A stretch of DNA of 62,534 nucleotides from an uncultured Comamonadaceae bacterium (GTDB lineage Bacteria; Pseudomonadota; Gammaproteobacteria; Burkholderiales; Burkholderiaceae). The DNA is taken from the NCBI GenBank assembly GCA_946482595.1, contig CAMLSD010000014.1:1-62534 (forward strand). Reading direction: 5' to 3'. This document shows, in pieces, positions 24,615-31,776 of this stretch (position 1 is the first letter of the stretch; each line of letters opens with the position of its first letter). The position numbers were made by a program, and so were the translations under genes. The notes below the pieces were generated by a model. It worked only from the letters and a program-made list of their open reading frames with translations. It did no database searches and was not told where the DNA came from.

Positions 24615-26504
24615 ATGCGTGCGTCCTCTGCGGGGGCGTTTCCGACAGCCGGTTTTGCCAACGGTGACTTGGATCGGAGCACTGATGCTGGCGGGCATCG
24701 CCGGGGACGCCCTCGTGGTGCCAGGACCCAGGTGATTCGCCAGGAGCACTGCCTCGGGCGTCCGCAGGTGGCGTTTCTGCGGGCATGCTTCCAAGGCCTG
24801 GACCCCCGTGTGGCCTGGGTTCGGTACCTTGGCCGCGATGCAGCGGGCCTGGATCTTCGGCACATCGAGTCCCAGCGCAGACGCCTGCTGGCAGCCGTGG
24901 TCCGGGTGGCGCGTGCCGCCCGTGCGAGCTTGCCGCCTGATCGTCGAGTCGAAGAGGCCCTGCATGTCCTCGAAGGCGCACAGGCAGCTCAGGCGGTGCG
25001 TGCCCTGCCCTCGCTGGCCGACTGGGTCGAGGAACAGCAGATCGACGTGGACATGTACGGCGAGAGCGAACTGCTTGAACTGTTCCGCGAGCATTTCGGT
25101 CTTGACACGGTGGCGGACGACGTCATGCCTGCGGCCTTGTCGTCGGGTGATCCTGTGCGCGCCCTGAACGCGCTGGAGAGTCTGCTCCTCGCGCCGCCAC
25201 GGCCCGGTGATCCCTGCAGCCTGTGGTTCAGCCCCCGCCTGGCGGCCGGTTTTCGTGCACTGGGGATCGCTTCGCTCGACGCCGCGCTGGCCCACATTCG
25301 GCAGACCGGCGAAGCCTGGTTTCACAGCATGTGGGCGGTCGGTGCGGTTCAGGCTCGCCAGGTGCACACGTGGTTGGAGACCCAGTCCGTCCATTGGCAA
25401 CGCGGTTCCACGACATCCGCGCTGCCCATAGGCGCTGCGTCGGACAAGGTGTCATCGTCGCGCGTCGACCTTGCGACAGAGGCGGCCGCAGGCTCCGCCT
25501 GGCATGGCGGCTGGGCGATGGCGCACATGGAAGTCGAGCGCATGACACGGTGGCTGGACGCGCTGGGCATTGCCGCGGGAACAAGAGCCTTGTATCGACG
25601 TGAGCTGGAACGGTTCGTGTGGTGGTGCAGCATCGAGCGCCGGCAGTCATTTTTGGATCTGGCCGATACCGCCTTGCACGACTATGCGCACTTCCTGGCA
25701 GCCATTCCACAACGGTGGTCCTGTCGGCAGCCGGTGGCACGCCATGATCCGCGCTGGCGTCCTTTCCGTGGCAGCCTCGATCAGGGTGCGCGCCGGCTTG
25801 CCATCCGTGTTGTCGCCCGTTTTCTGGGCTGGGAGCCACCCGCCGTATCGACGGCAACGGCACCCCGCCGAAGCTTGAACTGGGACGCCGTTCAGGTGAG
25901 CCGCGCGGCGGAGTCGCTGAAGGAGTCCCGCCGGGCTCGGCGTCTGCGCGCCTTGCTGGCCGTCTGGCTCGAGGGCGGCGTGACATTCAGGCACCTGGCC
26001 GAGCTGCGCATGCCGCTGGACGGGGGTGCGCATCCGGATGGCACCAATGATGAAGTGCGGGTTCACGCTGGCGATGCAGCGACAACCGGCGGGGAAGGCC
26101 CCGCCGGGCTTCACGCAAACTCTCACGTGGGGCCTCACGCAAAGGCTCACTTGAGCGCACATGCGCGGGCGTTGTGTCACGCACATCGCCTGGACGTGTT
26201 GGCTCAGCCCGTCGGCTGGCGCGAGGCGTCTGTGGCCTTCGCATCAGGCCATATCGTTGGCCAGCCCTGCCCTGTGATCTTGCGCTTCGGTCGAGCCGGC
26301 AGGCCTTCCCGCGAAGACTCACGTTCTCAGGACTTGTCCGTCGCGGCGTGCTTGTCGGGCCCGACGCCCGCATCGCTGGGCCGTGTGGTGACGCGCTTTC
26401 TGCGCCGCCTGGCGCGGCAGCACAACATGGAGGCTCCCGATCAGCCACTGGACACGCGCGTGACAGGGGCCCGGTGGCGGTCGGGGCTGCGTCGCTCGGT
26501 GTGA
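24615..26504 (+). CDS. DUF3701-type phage integrase relative lacking the tyrosine-recombinase active site
   Basis: This 629-residue protein resembles recombinases found next to par/rep genes on secondary replicons of Burkholderiales. The N-terminal signature (VAFLRACFQGLDPRVAWVRYL) fits the DUF3701 domain. A SAM-like core-binding segment follows (MTRWLDALGIAAGTRALYRRELERFVWWC). In the catalytic region the usual TGLR box reads GGVTFRHLAEL, so Arg I appears replaced. No HxLRHxxA box and no C-terminal Tyr motif can be found, and the protein ends at GARWRSGLRRSV. It is probably unable to recombine DNA and may be a structural or regulatory DNA-binding protein. A histidine repeat (HxxA/HxxS, about residues 500-520) is encoded by 12-bp repeats resembling the origin iterons. 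GTG 24612 is an alternative start. Confidence 0.75.
   Translation: MRASSAGAFPTAGFANGDLDRSTDAGGHRRGRPRGARTQVIRQEHCLGRPQVAFLRACFQGLDPRVAWVRYLGRDAAGLDLRHIESQRRRLLAAVVRVARAARASLPPDRRVEEALHVLEGAQAAQAVRALPSLADWVEEQQIDVDMYGESELLELFREHFGLDTVADDVMPAALSSGDPVRALNALESLLLAPPRPGDPCSLWFSPRLAAGFRALGIASLDAALAHIRQTGEAWFHSMWAVGAVQARQVHTWLETQSVHWQRGSTTSALPIGAASDKVSSSRVDLATEAAAGSAWHGGWAMAHMEVERMTRWLDALGIAAGTRALYRRELERFVWWCSIERRQSFLDLADTALHDYAHFLAAIPQRWSCRQPVARHDPRWRPFRGSLDQGARRLAIRVVARFLGWEPPAVSTATAPRRSLNWDAVQVSRAAESLKESRRARRLRALLAVWLEGGVTFRHLAELRMPLDGGAHPDGTNDEVRVHAGDAATTGGEGPAGLHANSHVGPHAKAHLSAHARALCHAHRLDVLAQPVGWREASVAFASGHIVGQPCPVILRFGRAGRPSREDSRSQDLSVAACLSGPTPASLGRVVTRFLRRLARQHNMEAPDQPLDTRVTGARWRSGLRRSV
26111..26158. 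repeat. 12-bp-spaced TCAC repeats with two iteron-like sequences inside the recombinase gene
   Basis: TCAC starts occur at 26111, 26123, 26135 and 26147, exactly 12 bp apart. Two 18-mers, TCACGCAAACTCTCACGT (26111-26128) and the copy at 26135-26152, match the reverse complement of the origin iteron consensus (TCCCGYRNNNNCTCACGY). The first has one mismatch and the second two. In frame the repeat encodes His at every fourth residue. It may be a remote Rep-binding site or only a codon-driven repeat; the close iteron match favours the former. Confidence 0.6.
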
Positions 26505-26628
26505 AATTGGTTCCTGCTGGGGCTCACATACGACACCGGCCGGGTCTGGCAGGCACACCCTGAGCCTTCGCAACGGTGGCTTCAGGGTTGGGCACAGCGC
26601 GCGCTGCGAGGGCGCACAAGCCTGAGAT

Positions 26629-26651
26629 GGCCGTGGTACGGTACCACGGCC
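26629..26651. promoter_or_regulatory. parS-like palindrome 1
   Basis: The core is GTGGTACGGTACCAC (26633-26647), a 7+1+7 inverted repeat. Symmetry extends to 11+1+11 over 26629-26651. The same core, differing only at the central base, recurs inside parB and between parB and parA, as expected for a ParB-binding cluster. It differs from the canonical chromosomal parS GTTTCACGTGAAAC. Confidence 0.8.
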
Positions 26652-26660
26652 CTTGTTTTT
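26629..26660 (+). terminator. Possible rho-independent terminator of the recombinase gene, coincident with parS 1
   Basis: The extended palindrome can form an 11-bp GC-rich stem with a minimal loop. It is followed on the plus strand by CTTGTTTTTG, giving an intrinsic-terminator layout about 125 nt after the recombinase stop. One sequence may thus serve both as parS and as terminator. Terminator function is inferred. Confidence 0.5.
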
Positions 26661-26665
26661 GAGGT

Positions 26666-27688
26666 TCAGCCCTGCAGCAGTTTGCGCAGGGCCTGTTCAA
26701 GCTGCTCGATCTCGACGGCGCGATGCAGCTCGATCGAGATGCGACCCGAACGGCGGGTGGTGATCTGGGCGAGCAGTTTGTCGCCGTCTTTCAGCTGGCG
26801 GACCACGTCTGCCGCGGGCGAGCCGACGCCGAGGAGTTCGTCGAGCACCTGCTTCGGCGGGCGTGGTACCGTACCACGCGCGGCAATGGCCTTGGCTCGT
26901 TCGACGACAGACTCCGGATCCTTCTGCAGCGCCTCACCCAGCGGGCGGGCCCAGTGAATCTGCAGGTCGGCCGGGGACGAGAACGCCTCGACCACCGCGG
27001 GTGGCAGCTCCGCGAGTTTCAGGGCCTTCGACGCATTGCTGTGGTCAATGCCCGCCTCTTCAGCGAGGCGACGCACTGAAGGAAACAGGCCCGCCTGCAA
27101 GGCGCGCTGAATGCTCTTTCCCTGCTCCCAGGGACTCAGGTTCAGACGCTCCCGATTCTCACGGTCCATCTGAAGCCAGAGATCGCGATCCTCCAGCGTC
27201 TCCACCATGGCCAGCACCTGAATGCCAAGGTCCAGGCATGCACGGTGGCGGCGATGACCATACACCACTTCATAGGTCACCCCGTCCACTTCTGGAACCG
27301 GGCGGACCTTGATGGGCTGGACGTTCACACCGGCAGTGGAGATCTCGTCCTTCAGTCGGGCAAACTCTTCAGACGCAAACTCCGACTCGTGGCGATTGGC
27401 AAGACGACTCCGCCCGATCTGACGCGGATCCAGCAGCTTGACGGGGACCGATCCTTCGAACTCCCGCAAGCGCGCCTTGACCTCCTCGAGCTCGCGGCCC
27501 AAGGGGCTGGTCTTGCCCAGCACCCCCATCATTTCACCGACGCCGGTGTAGCTGCGCTTGGCTCCCGCGCCCAGCGGTCCGAGCGACGCCGCCGGCGACG
27601 CGGGCGGCATGGCTGCTGAAGTCTCCTCCGCGGTGCGGGAGGGGGGCAGGCTGATCAGCTTGGATTTCTCGGCGAGCTTCTTGGTCAT
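26666..27688 (-). CDS. parB: ParB-family partition protein
   Basis: This 340-residue protein binds parS and, with ParA, segregates the replicon; family members are CTP-dependent clamps. The N-terminal ParB/Srx domain has YGHRRHRA (residues 143-150), the CTP-binding arginine patch. The helix-turn-helix is LAEEAGIDHSNASKALKLAEL. A C-terminal dimerisation region follows. The long N-terminal tail (1-80) presumably carries the ParA-stimulating segment. The start was set at ATG 27688, 34 nt after the parA stop. Three copies of GTGGTACSGTACCAC lie within or beside the gene and are the likely binding sites. Confidence 0.92.
   Translation of the reverse strand: MTKKLAEKSKLISLPPSRTAEETSAAMPPASPAASLGPLGAGAKRSYTGVGEMMGVLGKTSPLGRELEEVKARLREFEGSVPVKLLDPRQIGRSRLANRHESEFASEEFARLKDEISTAGVNVQPIKVRPVPEVDGVTYEVVYGHRRHRACLDLGIQVLAMVETLEDRDLWLQMDRENRERLNLSPWEQGKSIQRALQAGLFPSVRRLAEEAGIDHSNASKALKLAELPPAVVEAFSSPADLQIHWARPLGEALQKDPESVVERAKAIAARGTVPRPPKQVLDELLGVGSPAADVVRQLKDGDKLLAQITTRRSGRISIELHRAVEIEQLEQALRKLLQG
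26861..26879. promoter_or_regulatory. parS-like palindrome 2 (inside parB)
   Basis: GTGGTACCGTACCAC occupies 26863-26877, with flanking GC and GC extending the symmetry to 9+1+9. It lies in the C-terminal half of the parB coding sequence, where it encodes part of a Gly-Thr-Val-Pro-Arg segment. Location of parS inside parB is common on chromosomes and chromids. Confidence 0.8.
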
Positions 27689-27703
27689 GTCATTTCCATC
27701 CGC

Positions 27704-27718
27704 GTGGTACCGTACCAC
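27704..27718. promoter_or_regulatory. parS-like palindrome 3 (between parA and parB)
   Basis: GTGGTACCGTACCAC sits in the 34-nt gap between the parA stop and the parB ATG, just upstream of the parB start. It is identical to the copy inside parB. ParB binding here could nucleate partition complexes and also tune parB translation or transcription. Confidence 0.8.
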
Positions 27719-27722
27719 AGCC

Positions 27723-28907
27723 TCACGCACTGATCTGGCGCAGCCAGGTGGCACGAATCAGCTGCTCGACCAGTTCAGTCACCTTGTCGTACGCTTCAGC
27801 CGCTCGCTTGTAGGTGCGTGCGTTGCCGTCGTACTTGGTGACGTCATACACCGTGCCGAACTCAGCCGCCGCAGACGCTGCCACGGCCGTCTTCGGAATC
27901 TCCACCGGCATCACCTTGCCCTCATAGGCCTGCCCGATCCAGTCGCGCACCACCGAGGCAGTCGCGTCACTGCTGTCCACCCGAGTCAACAGCACCCGGA
28001 TGAAATCAAAGTCCTTTGCCACGCCGCGCTGCTGGACCAACTGCGCCGCCAGGTCGGAGAACAGCCGCCAGAACTGCGCCGCCGACGCCACATCCAAGGC
28101 GTTCGGAGGCAGGGGCATCAACATCCCATTGGCCGCCATCAGCGCATTGATGGTGACGTAGGAGAGTGATGGCGGCGTATCGATCAGGATCACGTCGTAC
28201 TCGGCTCGCACATCGTCCAGGCCCAGATTCAGCACGTTCCAGAACTCGAACGACTCTTCCGACTGCTGACGACTGGGCAGTGCAAACTCGGCCCCGAACA
28301 ACAGTGGCGCTGCGGCGACCAGATCGATGCCATCCCAGTACGTCGAGCGGATCGCCGGGCGGATCGAATCCGTCATGCCCACACACAGCGGCAAGATGGT
28401 GTCCTCATCCACCACCTCGGTATCCGGCAGGATGCCGAACAGCGTGGTCAGACTGCCTTGCGGATCGCAATCGATCGCCAGCACCCGATGTCCACGCAGG
28501 CTCAAGCCCTGCGCCAACGACATCGCCGTGGTTGTTTTTCCCACGCCTCCCTTGAAATTGGTCAACACGATCGTGACCGCCTCGGCGCCGGACGGACGCA
28601 ACAATTCGGCGCGGTAATCCCTGACCCACTGACGTGATTCGCTCAGGGAAAATTCGCGCCGGGTACCCGACTCGTTGGGCGTACCCAAGGGCAGATCCCC
28701 CTTGCTCAGCCGATAGCTGATCTGTCCGCGCTCCACCCCACACAGGGCCGCGACCTGGCTGGCGTTGTAGGTTGGCGCGATTTTGCGTGCCGATGGGGAC
28801 AGCATGGCCCCACGGACTTGCTCCATCAACATCCCGGCACGATCCGCCTGGTCGATGATGTGAGACAGGGACTGTGGGCGCAGCAGCGGGGCAACCAGGG
28901 CATCCAT
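27723..28907 (-). CDS. parA: ParA-family partition ATPase
   Basis: This 394-residue protein is a type Ia ParA. It has an N-terminal DNA-binding extension with a MerR/HTH-like segment (residues 45-75, TYNASQVAALCGVERGQISYRL). The deviant Walker A motif is KGGVGKTT (119-126), and IDCDPQGS and ILIDTPPS complete the ATPase core. Such long ParA proteins usually repress their own operon through the N-terminal domain. An inverted repeat 18 nt upstream of the start (28925-28949) is the likely operator. It is transcribed away from rep, with parB as second gene. Confidence 0.93.
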   Translation of the reverse strand: MDALVAPLLRPQSLSHIIDQADRAGMLMEQVRGAMLSPSARKIAPTYNASQVAALCGVERGQISYRLSKGDLPLGTPNESGTRREFSLSESRQWVRDYRAELLRPSGAEAVTIVLTNFKGGVGKTTTAMSLAQGLSLRGHRVLAIDCDPQGSLTTLFGILPDTEVVDEDTILPLCVGMTDSIRPAIRSTYWDGIDLVAAAPLLFGAEFALPSRQQSEESFEFWNVLNLGLDDVRAEYDVILIDTPPSLSYVTINALMAANGMLMPLPPNALDVASAAQFWRLFSDLAAQLVQQRGVAKDFDFIRVLLTRVDSSDATASVVRDWIGQAYEGKVMPVEIPKTAVAASAAAEFGTVYDVTKYDGNARTYKRAAEAYDKVTELVEQLIRATWLRQISA

Positions 28908-28924
28908 GATGCTCTCTCCGTCGA

Positions 28925-28949
28925 TGTACAGTAATCCTGCTACTGTACA
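28925..28949. promoter_or_regulatory. Inverted repeat upstream of parA (likely autoregulatory operator)
   Basis: TGTACAGTA (28925-28933) and TACTGTACA (28941-28949) form a perfect 9-bp inverted repeat separated by 7 nt. It sits 18-42 nt upstream of the parA ATG, where the promoter or leader must be. Type Ia ParA proteins repress their own promoters by binding such sites; assignment to ParA is inferred from position. Confidence 0.7.
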
Positions 28950-29104
28950 AGAAACGGGTTATCGAAGCCTAATCTGTCAACAGCAAACTTTCCTGAGCGA
29001 AATTCACAGCGGCCAGAGGGGTTCAAAGCATACAAGCACCTTCAATCCCTTCAATACCTTTAGCGAAGCAAAAACGCTTTTAAATCAAAGACTTAATGAG
29101 CAAT

Positions 29105-29214
29105 ACGTGAGGCTTGGCGGGAGTGAACGTGAGACCTTGCGGGAGTCCTTGTGAGATCCCACGGGAACATGCGTGAGCGCTTGCAGGACAGAACGTGAGT
29201 GGGCACGGGAAACG
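29105..29214 (+). repeat. Five direct 22-bp iterons
   Basis: Copies start at 29105, 29127, 29149, 29171 and 29193, with an exact 22-bp period (two helical turns). Consensus RCGTGAGNNNNYRCGGGA followed by four variable bases; the third copy begins TTGTGAG. The array directly follows the AT-rich segment. Rep_3 initiators bind iterons of this length, which supports these as the binding sites of the adjacent Rep. Confidence 0.9.
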
Positions 29215-29242
29215 CACCTGTCCCGCTGCAATGCGCAAACGC

Positions 29243-29260
29243 TCCTGTATCCACTCACGC
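29243..29260 (-). repeat. Inverted iteron copy
   Basis: TCCTGTATCCACTCACGC matches the reverse complement of the iteron consensus (TCCCGYRNNNNCTCACGY) with one mismatch. It lies about 30 bp downstream of the direct array in opposite orientation, between the array and rep. Confidence 0.6.
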
Positions 29261-29418
29261 ATGCACCGATCCGCCATCCGCTCCCTCCTCGAACCTCACC
29301 CGTGACCGGAAATCCACCGCCCCATGGCGCCCCCGGATGGTCGAGCGTCATAGGTGAGGTGAAACAGGAAGGCCCGGACTCACGCATCCTGAGCGATGCC
29401 CGCCGGAACGGACCGGAT

Positions 29419-29436
29419 GCGTGAGCATTCACGGGA
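29419..29436 (+). repeat. Distal direct iteron copy
   Basis: GCGTGAG, three bases and then TCACGGGA (29419-29436) closely match the iteron consensus, in the same orientation as the main array but more than 200 bp away and about 90 bp before the rep start. Outlying iterons near the rep promoter often control copy number. Confidence 0.6.
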
Positions 29437-29499
29437 AGCCATGGCTGGGTGCAGCCTCCTTGCAACCCGGAATACGTGAGAATCGAGGCTGAAACTTCC

Positions 29500-29524
29500 T
29501 CACGCATTTGCTAGCATCACGCAT
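29500..29524. promoter_or_regulatory. TCACGCAT pair over the rep start (probable Rep autorepression site)
   Basis: TCACGCAT occurs at 29500-29507 and 29517-29524, 17 bp apart. The second copy overlaps the ATG of rep. The motif is the reverse complement of the iteron core (ATGCGTGA). Rep proteins of iteron replicons commonly repress their own genes from partial iterons, so these are plausible operators. No Shine-Dalgarno sequence is visible before the ATG. Confidence 0.55.
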
Positions 29525-30887
29525 GGCCAGCCAGACGCGACTGTTCGACGCCACCGACGAGCCTCGATCCCCTCCGATCGAGCTGGTGCGAAAGCACGTC
29601 AATGCGATCGCGATGATGCCGTCCGAGCGAAAGATTTCGCTGCTCACGCGCAAGACCTTCAATGTGCTGCTGCACATCGCCCAAGGGCAGGGCGACCAGG
29701 ACACCTATGTCGCCCCGCTGCGTGAGGTCATCGAACTCACGCGCTTCGACTCGCGCGACTACGACCTGCTGAAGAAAACGCTGAAGCAGATGATCTCCAC
29801 CGTTGTCGAATGGCAGAGCCCCACGGAAGGCGAATTCGAACGCTGGGACGCCTGTGGCCTGATCGCTGGCGCGTCGCTCACCAAACACAAACGCACGGGC
29901 GCCATCACCGTGGAGTGGAGCTACGCACCCCAGTTGCGCGCCCAGCTGCTCAGCCCGGAACGGTATGCCCGGCTGTCGCTCGAACTGATGACCATGCTGC
30001 GCAGCCACGCAGCCCTGGCGCTCTACGAGATCTGCACCCGCTACGTCGACAACCCCAGCCACCTCACCGCGCGCCAGCCCTGGCGGTGGTGGAAGCCCGT
30101 GCTCACCGGGCAGCCGGAAAACCCGAAGGCCAAGTCCGAATACCGCTACTTCAAGCGCGATGTGCTGCTGCCTGCCGTGGCCGAGATCAACGCCGTCACC
30201 GACCTGCAGATCGAGGGCCCGCTGGAAACCAAGGGGCCGGACAACAAGACCATCGTCGATCTTCAGTTCCGAGTGCATCGCAAGGCCCGCTCCAGACCCG
30301 CGAGCGACGGGCCGGCTCCTGGCCAGGTGCGCCCGGTCGACCTGCCGCTGGTGGGCCTGGCCATCCAGTTGGGCATCCGCCAGGAAGAGGCCGAGAAACT
30401 GCTGGAGGAATTCGGGCCCGAGGCCCTGCGCCAGGGCCTGGGCGGCCTGGAGCGACGCATCGAGATGTCCGCCCGTGTCGGCGACGTGCTCGAACCGGCA
30501 CGCTGGCTGCGCGCCATCCTGCCCGCCGAAGTGCAAAAGCTCCAGCGTCGCAAGGAGGCGCCCGCGGCGGCGCTGGCCACCGGGGCACCCAAACGCCAGG
30601 CCAAGTGGCTCGAGGAATGGCTGCGCCGGCGCCGCGAACAGCTCCGCCGTGAGTTCACCGAGCTGCCCGCGGACGACCAGTCCCGCTGGGTGCAGTCCTA
30701 CCGTGATCAGCTTGTGGCGCGCCGTTCGCCGCTGGTTCGGCGCCTGGACACCAGTGGCTGGAGCCACCAGATGGTGATGGCCGACTTCCTGAAGCACTAT
30801 GCCGTGCAGACCATCGGCGACCTCTGGGACAAACCGGCGGCCGATGAGCTGCTTTCGCTGGCCGCCGAAATCGGCGACACCCTCTGA
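29523..30887 (+). CDS. Rep_3-family replication initiator protein
   Basis: This 454-residue protein has the Rep_3 two-winged-helix layout. The first half includes LTRKTFNVLLHIAQ and KKTLKQMISTVVEW. LALYEICTRYVD and RWWKPVLTG mark the second winged helix. An extended basic C-terminal region (about residues 255-454) makes it longer than small-plasmid Rep proteins. It should bind the 22-bp iterons upstream and open the origin. ATG 29523 was preferred; a TTG at 29508 is in frame. The start overlaps an iteron-like motif and lacks a Shine-Dalgarno sequence, suggesting tight autoregulation. parA and parB lie divergently upstream. Confidence 0.88.
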   Translation: MASQTRLFDATDEPRSPPIELVRKHVNAIAMMPSERKISLLTRKTFNVLLHIAQGQGDQDTYVAPLREVIELTRFDSRDYDLLKKTLKQMISTVVEWQSPTEGEFERWDACGLIAGASLTKHKRTGAITVEWSYAPQLRAQLLSPERYARLSLELMTMLRSHAALALYEICTRYVDNPSHLTARQPWRWWKPVLTGQPENPKAKSEYRYFKRDVLLPAVAEINAVTDLQIEGPLETKGPDNKTIVDLQFRVHRKARSRPASDGPAPGQVRPVDLPLVGLAIQLGIRQEEAEKLLEEFGPEALRQGLGGLERRIEMSARVGDVLEPARWLRAILPAEVQKLQRRKEAPAAALATGAPKRQAKWLEEWLRRRREQLRREFTELPADDQSRWVQSYRDQLVARRSPLVRRLDTSGWSHQMVMADFLKHYAVQTIGDLWDKPAADELLSLAAEIGDTL

Positions 30888-31032
30888 TCGGCCGCTGCGG
30901 CGGTGCGCACCGCCGCAGCGCGTAGGACGGCACCTACACACGCATGCGCCGACCGGGCTCGCCACCCTGGCCCGAACTGCTCTAGACTGGCCTGACTGCG
31001 AACCCCCGGGGCCATCGGCCCGGCACACCGAC

Positions 31033-31341
31033 ATGACCTTCCATCCGCGTCGAGACCGCATCCGCCACCCGGTGGCCCACTTCCTGTCAGCTGGCGCTGC
31101 AGCACTGCTCCTTGCAGCCAGCGTGCCGGCCGTGGCGCTGCCGGCCGGAACGGCGCGCGAGGCCGACATCGCGTCCAGCGCCCAGGCCCGGGCCTGCCTG
31201 CAAGGCACGTCACATCAGGAAAGGGCCTGGTGCATGCGCCAGGCCGCCGTCCAACCGGCAACGACCCGATCCACTCCGAAGCCCACCCGCTGGGCCCCGA
31301 GCGCCCAGCCGCCCGCGGCCGCGCATACCGAACCGTCCTGA
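31033..31341 (+). CDS. Small exported protein of unknown function
   Basis: This 102-residue protein starts at ATG 31033, 145 nt after rep. Residues 1-33 resemble a signal peptide: a basic n-region (MTFHPRRDRIRH), a hydrophobic core rich in Ala/Leu, and a cleavage site near AVALPAG. The mature part has two Cys (ARACLQG, AWCMRQ) that could form a disulfide in the periplasm, then a Pro/Ala tail. No family is recognised. It lies between the initiator and an H-NS-like gene, perhaps as a passenger of the replicon. Confidence 0.6.
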   Translation: MTFHPRRDRIRHPVAHFLSAGAAALLLAASVPAVALPAGTAREADIASSAQARACLQGTSHQERAWCMRQAAVQPATTRSTPKPTRWAPSAQPPAAAHTEPS

Positions 31342-31428
31342 CCCGTGCCGGCCCCGGGCGGGTGCACTGCCCGGGCCGACCGCGCCCAGCACACCGACCC
31401 TTCGCCCATCGCCAGACACCGCCACACG

Positions 31429-31755
31429 ATGTCGAATCAGCCCCTGGACGGTGAAGCTTCGCTGGAAACGCTCGCGCTGCGCCGCCACGCCATGGCGACG
31501 ATCCGCACCTTGATGGAGTTCTGGGGCCTGACACCTGACGACCTCGAACGCGCGCTGGCGTCCGGGCCGCCCCTTGAAGCACAGACCCTTGCGGTGAAGT
31601 ACCGTCATCCGGTGTCGGGCGACACCTGGACGGGGCAGGGCAGTCAGCCGGAGTGGCTGCGCCATGCACTGACGCGCGAGGGCTACACCGTCGAAGAACT
31701 CAGGGCTGCGGCTGCGTCGGCGGCTGCCACGGTGGATCCAGCGCACAGCTCGTAG
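31429..31755 (+). CDS. H-NS family nucleoid-associated protein
   Basis: This 108-residue protein has a C-terminal H-NS DNA-binding domain: KYRHPVSGDTWTGQG, then PEWLRHAL. It corresponds to the betaproteobacterial consensus YRxPxxxxTWSGRGRxPxW, with GQG in place of the GRG of the usual AT-hook-like loop. The N-terminal oligomerisation part (about 50 residues) is short and carries few of the usual coiled-coil charges. Secondary replicons often carry their own H-NS homologue to silence acquired DNA. Its place next to rep fits that. The loop change may alter DNA affinity. Confidence 0.82.
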   Translation: MSNQPLDGEASLETLALRRHAMATIRTLMEFWGLTPDDLERALASGPPLEAQTLAVKYRHPVSGDTWTGQGSQPEWLRHALTREGYTVEELRAAAASAAATVDPAHSS

Positions 31756-31776
31756 CACCCCGCGCAGGCGCAGGCA

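Larger units (their letters stand above)
28950..29522. other. Candidate replication origin of the replicon
   Basis: This non-coding stretch lies between divergent parA and rep. It contains, in order, an AT-rich segment (about 28985-29104, for example CTTTTAAATCAAAGACTTAATG) suitable as an unwinding element, five direct 22-bp iterons (29105-29214), an inverted copy (29243-29260), another direct copy (29419-29436) and a TCACGCAT pair overlapping the rep start. The 8-mer ATGCGTGA/TCACGCAT occurs six times between 29169 and 29524. No canonical DnaA box is evident. This is the standard layout of an iteron-controlled origin. Confidence 0.85.
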
